From CAZJYI01 sp964550025 (GTDB taxonomy: Bacteria > Verrucomicrobiota > Kiritimatiellia > UBA8416 > CAYOBW01), in NCBI GenBank assembly GCA_964550025.1, contig CAZJYI010000028.1, positions 26,105 to 90,104 on the forward strand: a stretch of 64,000 nt of DNA, written 5' to 3'. The notes below the pieces were generated by a model that saw only the letters and a list, made by a program, of their open reading frames with translations, made no database searches and was not told the origin of the DNA. Of this stretch, positions 33,933 to 42,816 are shown one piece after another (the first letter of the stretch is position 1; each line of letters opens with the position of its first letter). The translations under genes and the position numbers were made by a program.

Positions 33933-35255
33933 TCATTCCTGTAGAGACCTGAACAGCAGACAGTACGCAAAAGCGACTTCGTCCATCCCCAGGCAAGCCA
34001 TCGCTGCTCTATTGCCATCGATCACTTGCCTGCGACCGTCCGGGTGTCTGACAAGATCCACGAGACTCTTGGCCCCAGCTACATAGTCTGGCGTACCACT
34101 CACAATGGGGACCTCGACCATCGACAGCCCCTCGAAATCGCGGACGTCGTCCATTGCGGGCGATTGAAACGCGACGAAGATGACGTGCCTCATGCCTTTG
34201 TGCAACGTTCCCGAGTACTCAACCTTTGCTCCCCCTCGCCTGTTGGGTTCACGCCGCTCATCCAGGATCTCCCGGTACATCTGCACATTGAAATCCAGCA
34301 AGCGGGCTTCCCACGCGTGCAGTTGCTCTTCCGCCGGAGGGATTGACTCCATGACCGGAGTGCCGCTCTCAATCCTCGCCCGTATGATCAACCTCCCGGC
34401 AGCCTCTTCGAACAACCAGGTCCGGAACCCCTCCTCGTCCTGGAAGTCCCCTCTGCGCAAGGCACTGTAGAGGTGGTCGTTGCAGACGAAGTGGACGCCT
34501 TCGTTGTCGAGGTACTGCTTGAGATCAACTCGTGAATCGCACTTCCCCAGTGCGTATCCGAGCACTCTCGCTTGAGTATCCACCGTTCGTGTCGCCTGAA
34601 ACAGGTTCAGCAAATCATCGATGTCTCGCATTTCCCCCCAGGTAGTACTCGAACCTATGGCCACGATTGAGTCTGCGGAGATCCGAGAGGGCGGTACGTC
34701 GGAGACGGTGGGTGGGTCAAATCCGAGTGGTATTGCTTCGACTGCCGCAAGAGGGAGCATCTCCCGGTACTCTGCGAGCATGCATGGTCCCGGCAACACA
34801 ACCGCATCGACCTTCTCCATCATCCTCGCAAGAGCACTTCGGGCGTCCGCGTACGTGAGACCCCGTTCCTCGGCCAGACGCAGTATGAGCTCTTCGGGAC
34901 GGTGAATGAACACGATGAGCTGGCCGCTCTTCTCCCTCCGCAGAACAGGCTCAAGTAGGCGGGCCTCTCCTTCCCTGCCTTGCACCTGTACGAGCACGAA
35001 ATCCTGTGCTTCCCCGCTCACAATGTCGACAAGGCTCTCGACATCTTGCACTCCCGTGGAACCGTGTGTTGTAACATGCACACCCAACGTAGGCCCGATC
35101 CGCTCGAATACTGCGTGGAGGCGTTGCCCAAACGACAAGATGGTATTGGGAACGAGCTGTGTGACGCGGATCGGGGCATGTCGTTCGGGACAGGATCTCG
35201 CCCCATCCACCACTAATTCATGGAGTGACTTGGGTGCAGGAAGTCTACTCTGCAT
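33933..35255 (-). CDS. Glycosyltransferase-like protein (possible GT4/GT-B fold)
   Basis: A 440-residue protein starting at the ATG at 35255, which overlaps the end of the cyclase gene by 11 bp, so translation is probably coupled. The open frame runs further upstream, but that part is a shadow of the cyclase gene. The N-terminal half has FVLVQVQGREGEARLL, QLIVFIHRPEEL and VDAVVLPGPCMLAEY, resembling the acceptor domain of GT-B glycosyltransferases. The C-terminal half begins SIVAIGSSTTWGEMRDIDDL and VLGYALGKCD, like the GT4 nucleotide-sugar domain start. Near the C-terminus MVEVPIVSGTPDYVAGAKSL is where the E-x7-E motif would be, but it is not clear. The call is tentative. The gene lies in a lower-GC stretch. 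Confidence 0.5.
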   Translation of the reverse strand: MQSRLPAPKSLHELVVDGARSCPERHAPIRVTQLVPNTILSFGQRLHAVFERIGPTLGVHVTTHGSTGVQDVESLVDIVSGEAQDFVLVQVQGREGEARLLEPVLRREKSGQLIVFIHRPEELILRLAEERGLTYADARSALARMMEKVDAVVLPGPCMLAEYREMLPLAAVEAIPLGFDPPTVSDVPPSRISADSIVAIGSSTTWGEMRDIDDLLNLFQATRTVDTQARVLGYALGKCDSRVDLKQYLDNEGVHFVCNDHLYSALRRGDFQDEEGFRTWLFEEAAGRLIIRARIESGTPVMESIPPAEEQLHAWEARLLDFNVQMYREILDERREPNRRGGAKVEYSGTLHKGMRHVIFVAFQSPAMDDVRDFEGLSMVEVPIVSGTPDYVAGAKSLVDLVRHPDGRRQVIDGNRAAMACLGMDEVAFAYCLLFRSLQE

Positions 35256-36558
35256 CACTACTGCTCCTGTCCCCGTGGAGATGCGGCCAGACATGGACGG
35301 CATCACCATCGTTCCAGAGATTCTCAAAGTGCTTCCGGAGCATCTGGTATTCTTCCTCCCGCTCCTTGTAAATCGTGAACTGCGAAAACTTGCACGTGTG
35401 GGGCTGGTCGGAGTGGATCTTCCCGAGATGGTACGGCTCAATGATAGCCCGGTCAGGGAAGAGCCAGAGGTTGAACGATAGCCCCCGTTTGGTGTACTTG
35501 AGCTCCAGCCCTTGGGGCACTCTGTTCTGCAGTTCTTTGATCTTCCATTCCTCCGCATCAGGGATCCCGGCGACGATTCCTGCGTCATTCTGGAGCAATC
35601 CATCTGAACGACTACCCGACTCAATCCAGGATCGGAAAGCTGCCTCCTCGCATTCCGGATTCAGAAGGATGCCGCGAAACCTAACGCCATCCTTGAGGGC
35701 AGACGCCACGGGTGACATCTGCATGAGCTTCTCGCCGGCTCTCAGCGCCGGAAAAATGATGCTTCGTCCAGTAATCGTAATGAAACACGCCTCAGTGTCT
35801 TTCCCGCACTTTGCGAGCTTGGCGAGCTCGGCGAGCCGCGATGTGACTTCCGCATGGCGATCCCTGTGGAAAGGGGCTTTGGGATGGAGGCTCTTATCTT
35901 CAATGAGCCAGCTATCCACGTGGATGGGAGCAACAGCGTCGAGCTTCTTGGTAGGGCTCTTCCAGTCAAATGATGGCTCTTCCTCATCCCAATGAAGAAG
36001 CCACACAGGAGAGTCACCTGCGCCCTTTGGAAGTCGTACCACCCCATCGAACTCGGTTAGCTTGATATCCGTGACGGAGGGCATTCTCCCCTTGAAATCC
36101 TCCGTAACAAAGACCGCATTGGGTGGAGTGACTGGCTCAAGCCTCGCCGCCAGAGTCAATCCACTACCAAAGCACCCTTGCGTAGGGTTAGGCCGCGCTT
36201 CGGGCGGTAGCGCTACGTACTTCGGCCCAAGATAGGCATGAGTGACATCGAGCGCAATGCGTATGCTAAGTCTCTTCTCCTTGATGAGTGGGGCGGAATC
36301 GCCCTTTGGATGCCGAAAGAAGTCACGGATATCCAGAGCCATGCGAGCCAAGTGCTCTGTGTCACGGGAGGTTGCGAAGATTGCATCACCCCAAGTGTTG
36401 AGATCAATAAGATACTCGCGGTACGGGTCAATCTTCTCGGCGAGCGCCAACAGAACGCGCTTTACATAGGTGCTTATGTTCGCGTCACTCAGCCGGCTAA
36501 ACCCCCGCAGATCTGAAGACAAGACAGTAATGGGTTGACGCGTCACTTCAGAGTCCAT
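35245..36558 (-). CDS. Class III nucleotide cyclase fused to a PLD/DUF5919-like C-terminal domain
   Basis: A 437-residue protein. The start at 36558 has AGGGAGAG upstream; a GTG at 36624 overlapping the previous stop (TAGTG) is an alternative. Residues 10-180 are a class III adenylate/guanylate cyclase domain with both metal Asp residues (SSDLRGFS and GDAIFA). Two positions deviate: NTWGD replaces the adenine-selecting Lys, and GLTLAARLE has Thr for the transition-state Asn while keeping the Arg. Residues about 250-437 (VRFRGILLNPECEEAAFR, LFPDRAIIEPYHLG, LRKHFENLW) resemble the PLD-like C-terminal domain seen in some regulatory and conflict proteins. Whether it makes cAMP, cGMP or a pyrimidine cyclic nucleotide is open. 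It is sandwiched between a phosphohexomutase and a glycosyltransferase-like gene with overlaps. Confidence 0.7.
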   Translation of the reverse strand: MDSEVTRQPITVLSSDLRGFSRLSDANISTYVKRVLLALAEKIDPYREYLIDLNTWGDAIFATSRDTEHLARMALDIRDFFRHPKGDSAPLIKEKRLSIRIALDVTHAYLGPKYVALPPEARPNPTQGCFGSGLTLAARLEPVTPPNAVFVTEDFKGRMPSVTDIKLTEFDGVVRLPKGAGDSPVWLLHWDEEEPSFDWKSPTKKLDAVAPIHVDSWLIEDKSLHPKAPFHRDRHAEVTSRLAELAKLAKCGKDTEACFITITGRSIIFPALRAGEKLMQMSPVASALKDGVRFRGILLNPECEEAAFRSWIESGSRSDGLLQNDAGIVAGIPDAEEWKIKELQNRVPQGLELKYTKRGLSFNLWLFPDRAIIEPYHLGKIHSDQPHTCKFSQFTIYKEREEEYQMLRKHFENLWNDGDAVHVWPHLHGDRSSSDAE

Positions 36559-36623
36559 ATCTACTCTCCCTCTGTTGTCATCGGTAACGTCCTCTCCGCA
36601 ACACTTGCGCCCAGGAAGCGCCA

Positions 36624-38594
36624 CTACGCAACATCCAGGTTCCTCAGGAGTTCCAGAACCGTATCGACCGTCTCCCTGTCAGTACTCTCAACATAGTACC
36701 GCAGCAGCGCATCTGTCCCGGAGGCCCGGACTATGAACCGCATTTCCTTGGTTTCGAAAAGCACTCCATGAAGAAAATCCTCACCGGCGCGGCAGGCTCG
36801 CGTCAAGGGGGGCAAGGCGTCGGCGTGCGCGGGTGCCCGCGCTGCTATCGCCTGATGGACTCCTCGCAGGGACAGCCGTTCCGCTTTGTGTTCATCCGCC
36901 AAACGTCCGAAGAACGCCATCACCTTATCTCGTTTCGCCAGCCCCTTTTCTTTTGCCGATCGGAGGTCTGCCCCCACAAGAGATTCGTCATACAAAAGGA
37001 CATCCGCGCGGGAGTAGTGGAGGAACCGGATCCCTTTGTCTGACACGAGATTGCAGTAGTGCTCGGCGAACGAGGTGTTCTCGAGGTGGAGCGTGGCCCC
37101 CAGGCAGAGCGACAGGAGCCCGAGTTGCATGGCGTCCTTCTCTCGTAGTGCCAGCATCGTGTCCGTCCCCGACCGACTCGTCAGCAGCTCAGTTCCACCG
37201 AGTGTGCCGCCGCCTGACTCCTCGCAGAGGATGAGCGCCCTTGGGTTCCTGCCCAGGTTGACGCTCTCGCCGGTCGTGTCGGTGAACACGATCTCGTCGC
37301 CGCCGAGTTGCCGTTCGATTTCGGCGCACAGGCTGCCCAGGTACTTGAACCCGACCGGCACACGCACGCACTTCAGGCCCTCGATCCGGGCAAGCTCTTC
37401 AAGCGTCCGGGTCGTGGGATAACTCAAGCCCATGAACCAATCGCGGTCGTGCAGTTGCCCGGATTGGTGCAACATGTCTATGCGCAAAGCCGCCAACATG
37501 AGGTAGAGCTGATTGGGGCTGAAACACACGATGCACTCGTTGCCGTCGGCGTCGTCGACCTTGAGTCCGGCCGCCAAGGCGGACTCCCGGACGGAAGCGG
37601 GGGCCTTGGTCACGATATTGAGACGGTCGCCGTCCGGATCCCAGAGGAGCAGGAGATCTGCGTCGCCTTTCAGCAGGCCGCTCTCCTTGAGCAGTTTGCG
37701 ATAGATCCGGGGCTTGCCGGGGTCCACGCCGATGTCCATCCCGTCTACCGAGCCGATCCCGTGGTAGTTGGAGTCCTCCTGGCTGAGAAAGTAGCGGACT
37801 GGACCTTGCTCACCCGTAGAAACGCCGAGCTTTGCAAAGAGCCGTTCCGTCGTGCGTCTCATGGCTCCCCCCATGGTACAGACGTCGACTCTGAAGCCAA
37901 GATCGCCGGCCTCGACGATGCGGTCAACAAGCTGCTCAGGGATGACTGTGCGCTGAAACGCAAGGTAGGGGTCATCTACATCGAAATCCCCCGCTATGAG
38001 CGGATTGTCATCCCACGGGGCCAGCGCAATCGGCTGCCGTTCCGCTACGATGGTCCGCACCTCGGAGACGATATCGGCTTCCTCTGCCAGAAGCTGCTGT
38101 CCACTCGCATCGAGAGGCTTCCATCCCCCTTTGAAGTACTGTGAGTGGCTGGCCGTGAAGTTGTCGCCGCTCTGGTATTCCTCGTAGAACACACCGAAGG
38201 ACGAATACCAGATCGGTGTGGTGGTCACGTCGCGACGAAGATGGACTCGCAGTCCGTGGGCCGCGTAGATTCTCGCGGCGAGCTGGATGAACGTCTGTGT
38301 ATGCGGACGTGTCTCCCCTCCAACATGAACATGGCCCTGTTCACCCTCGGCCAGCTTCTTCCCGAAAACGCGCGCTTTCGCCTCCACGATGATGGCCACG
38401 GTCACCATGTTGAACGGAACGTCCGTACTTGCCGGGTCATTGGGATCCAGTGGATCGCGATATCCGGCAGTCATCAGGGAAAACTCGGATGCCCATGTGT
38501 CAAGAGAGTAGGCGGCAACGATCTCCTCAGTGAGAGGGAGCTTCCCTGCCTGGCATGCTTCTCTGACTGAGGCCGGTATGTTGTCGTGCATCAT
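36624..38594 (-). CDS. Phosphoglucomutase/phosphomannomutase-family phosphohexomutase
   Basis: A 656-residue protein. GGAG lies 8 bases before the ATG at 38594. LMTAGYRDP is the N-terminal family motif, DNFTASHSQYFKGGWKP carries the active-site Ser, LWDPDGDRLN binds Mg, CEESGGG is the sugar loop and FIVRASGTDALLRYY binds phosphate. All functional sites are intact, and length fits the larger phosphoglucomutases. It differs strongly from the one at 30704 and heads a minus-strand operon: its TAG overlaps a GTG of the cyclase frame. It diverges from the YvcK-like gene. Confidence 0.87.
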   Translation of the reverse strand: MMHDNIPASVREACQAGKLPLTEEIVAAYSLDTWASEFSLMTAGYRDPLDPNDPASTDVPFNMVTVAIIVEAKARVFGKKLAEGEQGHVHVGGETRPHTQTFIQLAARIYAAHGLRVHLRRDVTTTPIWYSSFGVFYEEYQSGDNFTASHSQYFKGGWKPLDASGQQLLAEEADIVSEVRTIVAERQPIALAPWDDNPLIAGDFDVDDPYLAFQRTVIPEQLVDRIVEAGDLGFRVDVCTMGGAMRRTTERLFAKLGVSTGEQGPVRYFLSQEDSNYHGIGSVDGMDIGVDPGKPRIYRKLLKESGLLKGDADLLLLWDPDGDRLNIVTKAPASVRESALAAGLKVDDADGNECIVCFSPNQLYLMLAALRIDMLHQSGQLHDRDWFMGLSYPTTRTLEELARIEGLKCVRVPVGFKYLGSLCAEIERQLGGDEIVFTDTTGESVNLGRNPRALILCEESGGGTLGGTELLTSRSGTDTMLALREKDAMQLGLLSLCLGATLHLENTSFAEHYCNLVSDKGIRFLHYSRADVLLYDESLVGADLRSAKEKGLAKRDKVMAFFGRLADEHKAERLSLRGVHQAIAARAPAHADALPPLTRACRAGEDFLHGVLFETKEMRFIVRASGTDALLRYYVESTDRETVDTVLELLRNLDVA

Positions 38595-38906
38595 GAGTGC
38601 TGCTCCGTCCTTCGGTTCCCGTCAGTGTTCGTTCGGCAAACTCATCGGCTGAGAGATCGAACGGCCAAATAACATGTGAAGTGGCCAATCTCTTGCGGCC
38701 TGTCCTCCAACCAACCCTGCACTTCAGCGTCCGGTTCAAAGGAGTGCAGTTACTGTACACGGGGGGCATATCGGGAAGCAAGAACATCGAGATGGTTGGC
38801 CCGGCTCAACCCGGCCTGACACCATGTGCTGACACCATGTGCTTGACCGCTCAGCTCCCTGAGGATACTGTGCCACACGATTTCTCTCCGTGCCTTACAC
38901 CAGCAA
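38595..38906. other. Divergent intergenic region, no gene seen
   Basis: About 310 bp between the divergent phosphohexomutase and YvcK-like genes. It contains a tandem CTGACACCATGTG duplication near 38817-38845 and no coding sequence I trust. Promoters for both genes should lie here, but I could not pick convincing boxes. Confidence 0.45.
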
Positions 38907-39908
38907 ATGACCACATCATCAGCCAAACGGAAGATCGTCACGATCGGCGGCGGGACCGGGCAGTTTGTTCTTCTGTCGGGGCTGAGAGACGTCGAGGGCG
39001 TGGAGATCACCGCGGTGGTTTCGATGACGGACAGCGGCGGCAGTACGGGCCGCCTGCGCGACAAGTTGGGCGTTCTGCCGCCGGGCGACGTTCTGAAGTG
39101 CCTTCTGGCGCTTTCCCCCCACCGCGACGCCGTCCGCCAGATTCTACTGCGGCGTTTCGAATCGAGCGAACAACTGAGGGGCCACAACGCCGGCAACATG
39201 CTGCTCACCATGCTCTCGCGATACGCCGGCTCCTTTCCCGACGGGATTCGGGCCTTCTCCGAGATCTTCGACGTGCACGGGACAATCCTGCCCGTCTCTC
39301 TCGAGCGGGCAACGCTGGTCGCAACACTGAGCGGCGGCGACCGCGTGTACGGCGAAACGGCGATCGACCTGCCGCGCGGGGACCAGCGCGAGAAGATCAC
39401 CGATGTCTTTCTCGTGCCGCACCACAGTGACACGATCGAAGTCTTCCCGCCCGTGCTGGAGGCAATCGCGGAAGCCGACCATATCGTGATCGGCCCCGGC
39501 GACCTGTTCACGAGCATCGTCGCGAACCTGATCGTCCCGGGCGTCGCGGATGCGTTGCGCAAAGCGCGCGCACGGATTACGTACGTGCTGAACATCATGA
39601 CCAAGTTCGGGGAAACGCACAATTTCTCCGGACACGATTTCGTATCACACCTCGACGACTTCCTCGGCCGCCGCGTGGACAGTGTGCTTGCGAACGGCCA
39701 GAAGCCCGACGCCGCGACAGTCGCCAGGTACCGTGAGCAAAAATCAGAGTTCGTGACGGTGGACCCGACGAATCCGGAGTGGCAGAGCACGACGGTGCAT
39801 GTGGAGGACATGCTGGGAACGTCAGGCGGGATCGTGCGGCACGATTCAAAGCGGCTCGCCGAAGAAGTCATCAGGATCGTGTCGGCGCCCGGGGCGGCCG
39901 GTCGGTAG
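38907..39908 (+). CDS. yvcK: YvcK/CofD-like protein (gluconeogenesis factor family)
   Basis: A 333-residue protein with the family N-terminus KIVTIGGGTGQFVLLSGL, MTDSGGSTGRLR (nucleotide-phosphate loop), GHNAGNMLL and VIGPGDLFTSI. These match YvcK/CofD-like proteins, which bind UDP-sugars and in Bacillus and Mycobacterium influence cell-wall precursor flux during gluconeogenic growth. It is the usual length and intact. It is normally beside rapZ and whiA; here it is instead divergent from a phosphohexomutase, so a link to sugar-phosphate balance is suggestive. No ribosome-binding site stands out before the ATG. Confidence 0.9.
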   Translation: MTTSSAKRKIVTIGGGTGQFVLLSGLRDVEGVEITAVVSMTDSGGSTGRLRDKLGVLPPGDVLKCLLALSPHRDAVRQILLRRFESSEQLRGHNAGNMLLTMLSRYAGSFPDGIRAFSEIFDVHGTILPVSLERATLVATLSGGDRVYGETAIDLPRGDQREKITDVFLVPHHSDTIEVFPPVLEAIAEADHIVIGPGDLFTSIVANLIVPGVADALRKARARITYVLNIMTKFGETHNFSGHDFVSHLDDFLGRRVDSVLANGQKPDAATVARYREQKSEFVTVDPTNPEWQSTTVHVEDMLGTSGGIVRHDSKRLAEEVIRIVSAPGAAGR

Positions 39909-40005
39909 ACATCGGCGTCCCACACTCCCCAATCGTAATCGCACTCCTCCCCCTCACCAATCGCCTCGGGCATCGATCCGCGACTATCTGCGGTTCCATC
40001 CCCTT

Positions 40006-40034
40006 CCTTCTGTGCCTTATGTGCCTCTTGTGGC
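40006..40034. repeat. CTTCTGTGCC...CTCTTGTGGC short repeat (copy 1)
   Basis: The stretch contains CTTCTGTGCCTTATGTGCC and CTCTTGTGGC. The same sequence with few changes recurs at 53047-53076, and in inverted form at 52928-52956. It lies between the convergent YvcK-like and sialidase-like genes. Confidence 0.6.
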
Positions 40035-40050
40035 TATCCGGCTCCCGGAC

Positions 40051-41271
40051 TCAGGGTGACTCGCTCCGTATCCAGCCCGGGACCTCGCCGTTGCCGGTCT
40101 GTTTGCCACCCAACACCCAGGCCAGGTTGAATGCCGCCACCTGGATGCCCGAGTACATGCCCGCCTTGCCGCCTTCGAAGGAAAGATAGATCCGCCCCTG
40201 GCTCGGTGTGCCGGGACGGCCCACGCCCAGGTTGGAATAGGCGCTCGGCCCGTCGAACACCAATCGCTTCAACGGCCACGTGTTACCGCCGTCGAAACTG
40301 GCCCAGACGGTGATCTTCTCGCGCTCCTGGCCCCGCGACGCGCCAGCCTGCTCGACCGGCGGCATGATGCCCTTGTTGGTGTCGAGGTTGGAATAGACCA
40401 GGATGTCGCGCCCCTTGACCGGCAAACGGATCAGGCCGCCCATGCAGCCGTAAGATGTCCCGCGCGCCCCGTCAGGCAGGATGTCGGAGCGCCAGAAGTT
40501 GAGCCAGCGGTCACCACCGTCGTGGCTCCAGGCGAAAAACCGATTGCCCTGGCTCATGTGCTCCCGGCTGCTGTAGAGGACTCTCCCGTCGGACACCTCC
40601 GCCAATGCCGCTTCGCCCGTGCCGAACACCGGAAACGGCGCCGAGGTCTGCCAGGTCTTCCCCCGGTCATCGCTGTACATGGCCGTGTTGTAGATGTACG
40701 GCCGCCACGGCAGGGAGTTCGATGGTATCCATCTGGCCGGCATGAGCAGGCGCCCCTTGTGCTTCCCGAACAGGAGAGTGATGCCGGGCTGCATGCACCC
40801 GGCATCGAGGTTCTTCTTCTCCGACGCACCGTGCCCCATCACGTTCGGGCGGACCGTAATCACCTCGCGCTTCCACGTGAGGCCGGCGTCGCGGCTGATC
40901 AGGCGATGTCCGTCCGGATGCACCATCATGACAGCGCCGGTAACTTCGTCCACCACGGCATTGCACCCGTTGGCGTCGGCGCCGAGCTCGATCGGCTCGT
41001 CCCAGGTCTCACCGCCGTCGGCACTCCGGCGGACCTGCGGTCCGTCAAAGGCCAGGACGGTCCCGTCCTGCGCGCTGACGATGTTTCGCCCGCCGCGCTC
41101 CTTCTTCTTCCCCATGCCGTAGAGCTGCTGCATCCCGAAATACGGCTTGCCCAGGAATGCCGACAGGGCGCCCTGCACCGGTCGCAGGACCGGTGTCGAA
41201 TCCGTGCCCTGCCCCGCCACTGCCGCAACTGCCGCCACAACGGCACCGCAAGCCGCCAATATGGTCTTCAT
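40051..41271 (-). CDS. Exported sialidase-like (BNR/Asp-box) protein
   Basis: A 406-residue protein with a signal peptide (ILAACGAVVAAVAAVAGQG) from the ATG at 41271; the frame upstream only crosses the REP array. Asp-box motifs recur along the chain: RSADGGETW, SRDAGLTW, SDDRGKTW, SHDGGDRW and SFDGGNTW, giving a six-bladed propeller of the sialidase (GH33) superfamily. Exo-sialidases cleave terminal sialic acid; many PVC relatives of this type are uncharacterised, and the catalytic Arg triad and Tyr/Glu pair cannot be fixed by eye. It is probably periplasmic or secreted. The oxidoreductase gene lies upstream on the same strand with a REP array between them. Confidence 0.75.
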   Translation of the reverse strand: MKTILAACGAVVAAVAAVAGQGTDSTPVLRPVQGALSAFLGKPYFGMQQLYGMGKKKERGGRNIVSAQDGTVLAFDGPQVRRSADGGETWDEPIELGADANGCNAVVDEVTGAVMMVHPDGHRLISRDAGLTWKREVITVRPNVMGHGASEKKNLDAGCMQPGITLLFGKHKGRLLMPARWIPSNSLPWRPYIYNTAMYSDDRGKTWQTSAPFPVFGTGEAALAEVSDGRVLYSSREHMSQGNRFFAWSHDGGDRWLNFWRSDILPDGARGTSYGCMGGLIRLPVKGRDILVYSNLDTNKGIMPPVEQAGASRGQEREKITVWASFDGGNTWPLKRLVFDGPSAYSNLGVGRPGTPSQGRIYLSFEGGKAGMYSGIQVAAFNLAWVLGGKQTGNGEVPGWIRSESP

Positions 41272-41296
41272 AAACCCGTCCACTGAGTCATCCCCC

Positions 41297-41493
41297 GTAG
41301 GTCCCAGTTGCACTGGGACCAGCACTCCCCGTAGGTCCCAGTTGCACTGGGACCAGCACCCCCCGTAGGTCCCAGTTGCACTGGGACCAGCCGACGGAGA
41401 CAACACAATCTCCCCACGATTCGGTCTTGAGTCGTGGCTGCCTTGTCTCCGCATCCTCGCATTCTCCGGGGTCCCAGTGCAACTGGGACCTAC
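41297..41493. repeat. REP array, GTAG + GTCCCAGT palindrome (copy B)
   Basis: Three direct copies of GTAG followed by GTCCCAGTTGCACTGGGAC start at 41297, 41331 and 41365, a 34-bp period with 10-bp spacers. After about 80 bp comes one inverted copy ending in CTAC at about 41490-41493. The organisation is the same as at 23670-23817. The palindromes are nearly identical, so recent spread or gene conversion is likely. It fills the gap between the sialidase-like and oxidoreductase genes. Confidence 0.88.
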
Positions 41494-41517
41494 TCCGGGA
41501 GTAACAACCGCAGCTCC

Positions 41518-42816
41518 CTACACCTTCCACCCCTCGCGGAACTCCGAATGGATGTACTCGTCAGCCCTGGGATTGCCCGACGCCTTGAACTGCCCGGCGT
41601 CCCAATCAAATCCGCCGCCGGCGCGAAAGGCCGCATTGGCCAACAGCGCCGATTCGGCCAGCGGACCGGTGTAGTCGACAAAATCGCAACTCGCCCGGGG
41701 GCCGCCTTTGCAGGCGTTGATCCACTCCTTGTGGAAGCCAGGCGATGCGGGAATGGTCTCTTCCGGCTTGGCCGGTTCCGAGCCGTCTGCCATCGTGGCC
41801 GTATAGCCGTTGAATCCTGCCGCAATGACGCCCTTCTCCCCGACAAAGAGCGTGTTACCTTTCCCTTTGGCGCCATGCTTGGCGAACACCTCCTTCGACG
41901 CCCCGGAGTGCCACCAGTGCAGGGTCAGTTCGCCGTGTCCCGGCTCGGCGGGAAACTCCAATCGCGTCTTCATGCTCTTTGGTGTCTGCTGCGGATCGAT
42001 GTCGGCCGGCTTTGGGACCTCGTCCAGGTCCACCCGCTTCGGATACTTCAGCTTCAGCGCCCAGAAGGGAATGTCGAGGATGTGGCAGGCCCAGTTTCCG
42101 GTCTCGCCCGTGCCGAAATCCCACCAGAAGCGCCACTTGTAGGGGCAATAGGCCGGGCTGTAGGGACGGTCCTTTGCCGGGCCGAGCCACAGGTCCCACT
42201 TCAAGTGCGCCGGCACGGGCGGGAACTCGGTCGGTTTGCCCGGCATGCCGCGGCTCCCGCCGACGAAGCAATAGACCTCCTTGATGCGACCGACAACGCC
42301 GGCCTGCACGGCCTCGACGGTACGGCGCATCCCGCTGTTCGCATGGCGCTGGTTGCCCAGTTGCGTGGCCACGTTCATCTTCTCGGCGATCTTCGTCAAC
42401 TCACGGCACTCCCACGCCGAATGGGCCAGCGGCTTCTCACAGTAGCAGTGCTTGCCCATGAGCATGGCCTGGCGGGCCGGATGGAAGTGCGTATGGTCCG
42501 GCGTACTGATGACCACCGCGTCAATGCTCTTGTCCATCTCGTCGAGCATCTTGCGGAAGTCATGGTACTTCTTCGCGCCCTCAAACCGCGTGAAGTTCTT
42601 ACCCGCCCGCGCTTCATCCACGTCGCAGACGGCCACAATGTTCTCACCCGCCACACCGTTGACGTTGGCCCCCCCCCGCCCGCCGACGCCGATACAGGCG
42701 ACGTTGAGCTTCTCATTGGCAGAAACCGCCCGCCCCCCGCGGGCCACACCAAAGTAGACCCCGGCACCAAGAACGGCGGAGGTCTTCAAGAAATCACGAC
42801 GATTCGTCCTACGCAT
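41518..42816 (-). CDS. Tat-exported Gfo/Idh/MocA-family oxidoreductase
   Basis: A 432-residue protein. AAGGGAG precedes the ATG at 42816. The N-terminus RRTNRRDFLKTS is a twin-arginine signal, followed by a hydrophobic stretch. KLNVACIGVGGRGG is the NAD(P)-binding Rossmann loop and CYCEKPLAHSAWE carries the Lys of the conserved EKP motif. ISTPDHTHFHPA and the WDFGTGETGNWACHILD region are typical of the exported PVC members of this family. They act on sugars or glycosides, often by keto-sugar chemistry, with the nucleotide cofactor bound before export. Its context between glycan-related proteins fits, but the substrate is unknown. Confidence 0.9.
   Translation of the reverse strand: MRRTNRRDFLKTSAVLGAGVYFGVARGGRAVSANEKLNVACIGVGGRGGANVNGVAGENIVAVCDVDEARAGKNFTRFEGAKKYHDFRKMLDEMDKSIDAVVISTPDHTHFHPARQAMLMGKHCYCEKPLAHSAWECRELTKIAEKMNVATQLGNQRHANSGMRRTVEAVQAGVVGRIKEVYCFVGGSRGMPGKPTEFPPVPAHLKWDLWLGPAKDRPYSPAYCPYKWRFWWDFGTGETGNWACHILDIPFWALKLKYPKRVDLDEVPKPADIDPQQTPKSMKTRLEFPAEPGHGELTLHWWHSGASKEVFAKHGAKGKGNTLFVGEKGVIAAGFNGYTATMADGSEPAKPEETIPASPGFHKEWINACKGGPRASCDFVDYTGPLAESALLANAAFRAGGGFDWDAGQFKASGNPRADEYIHSEFREGWKV

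Noticed and set aside
33933..35624. A longer start for the glycosyltransferase-like gene, extending to 35624
   Set aside because: The first 120 residues are Ser/Arg-rich shadow of the cyclase gene; the ATG at 35255 gives a normal overlap and a sensible N-terminus.
41297..41390. Three repeats at a 34-bp period resembling a small CRISPR array
   Set aside because: The spacers are only 10 bases and almost the same sequence, the repeat is itself a full palindrome, and no cas genes are nearby. It fits a REP array.
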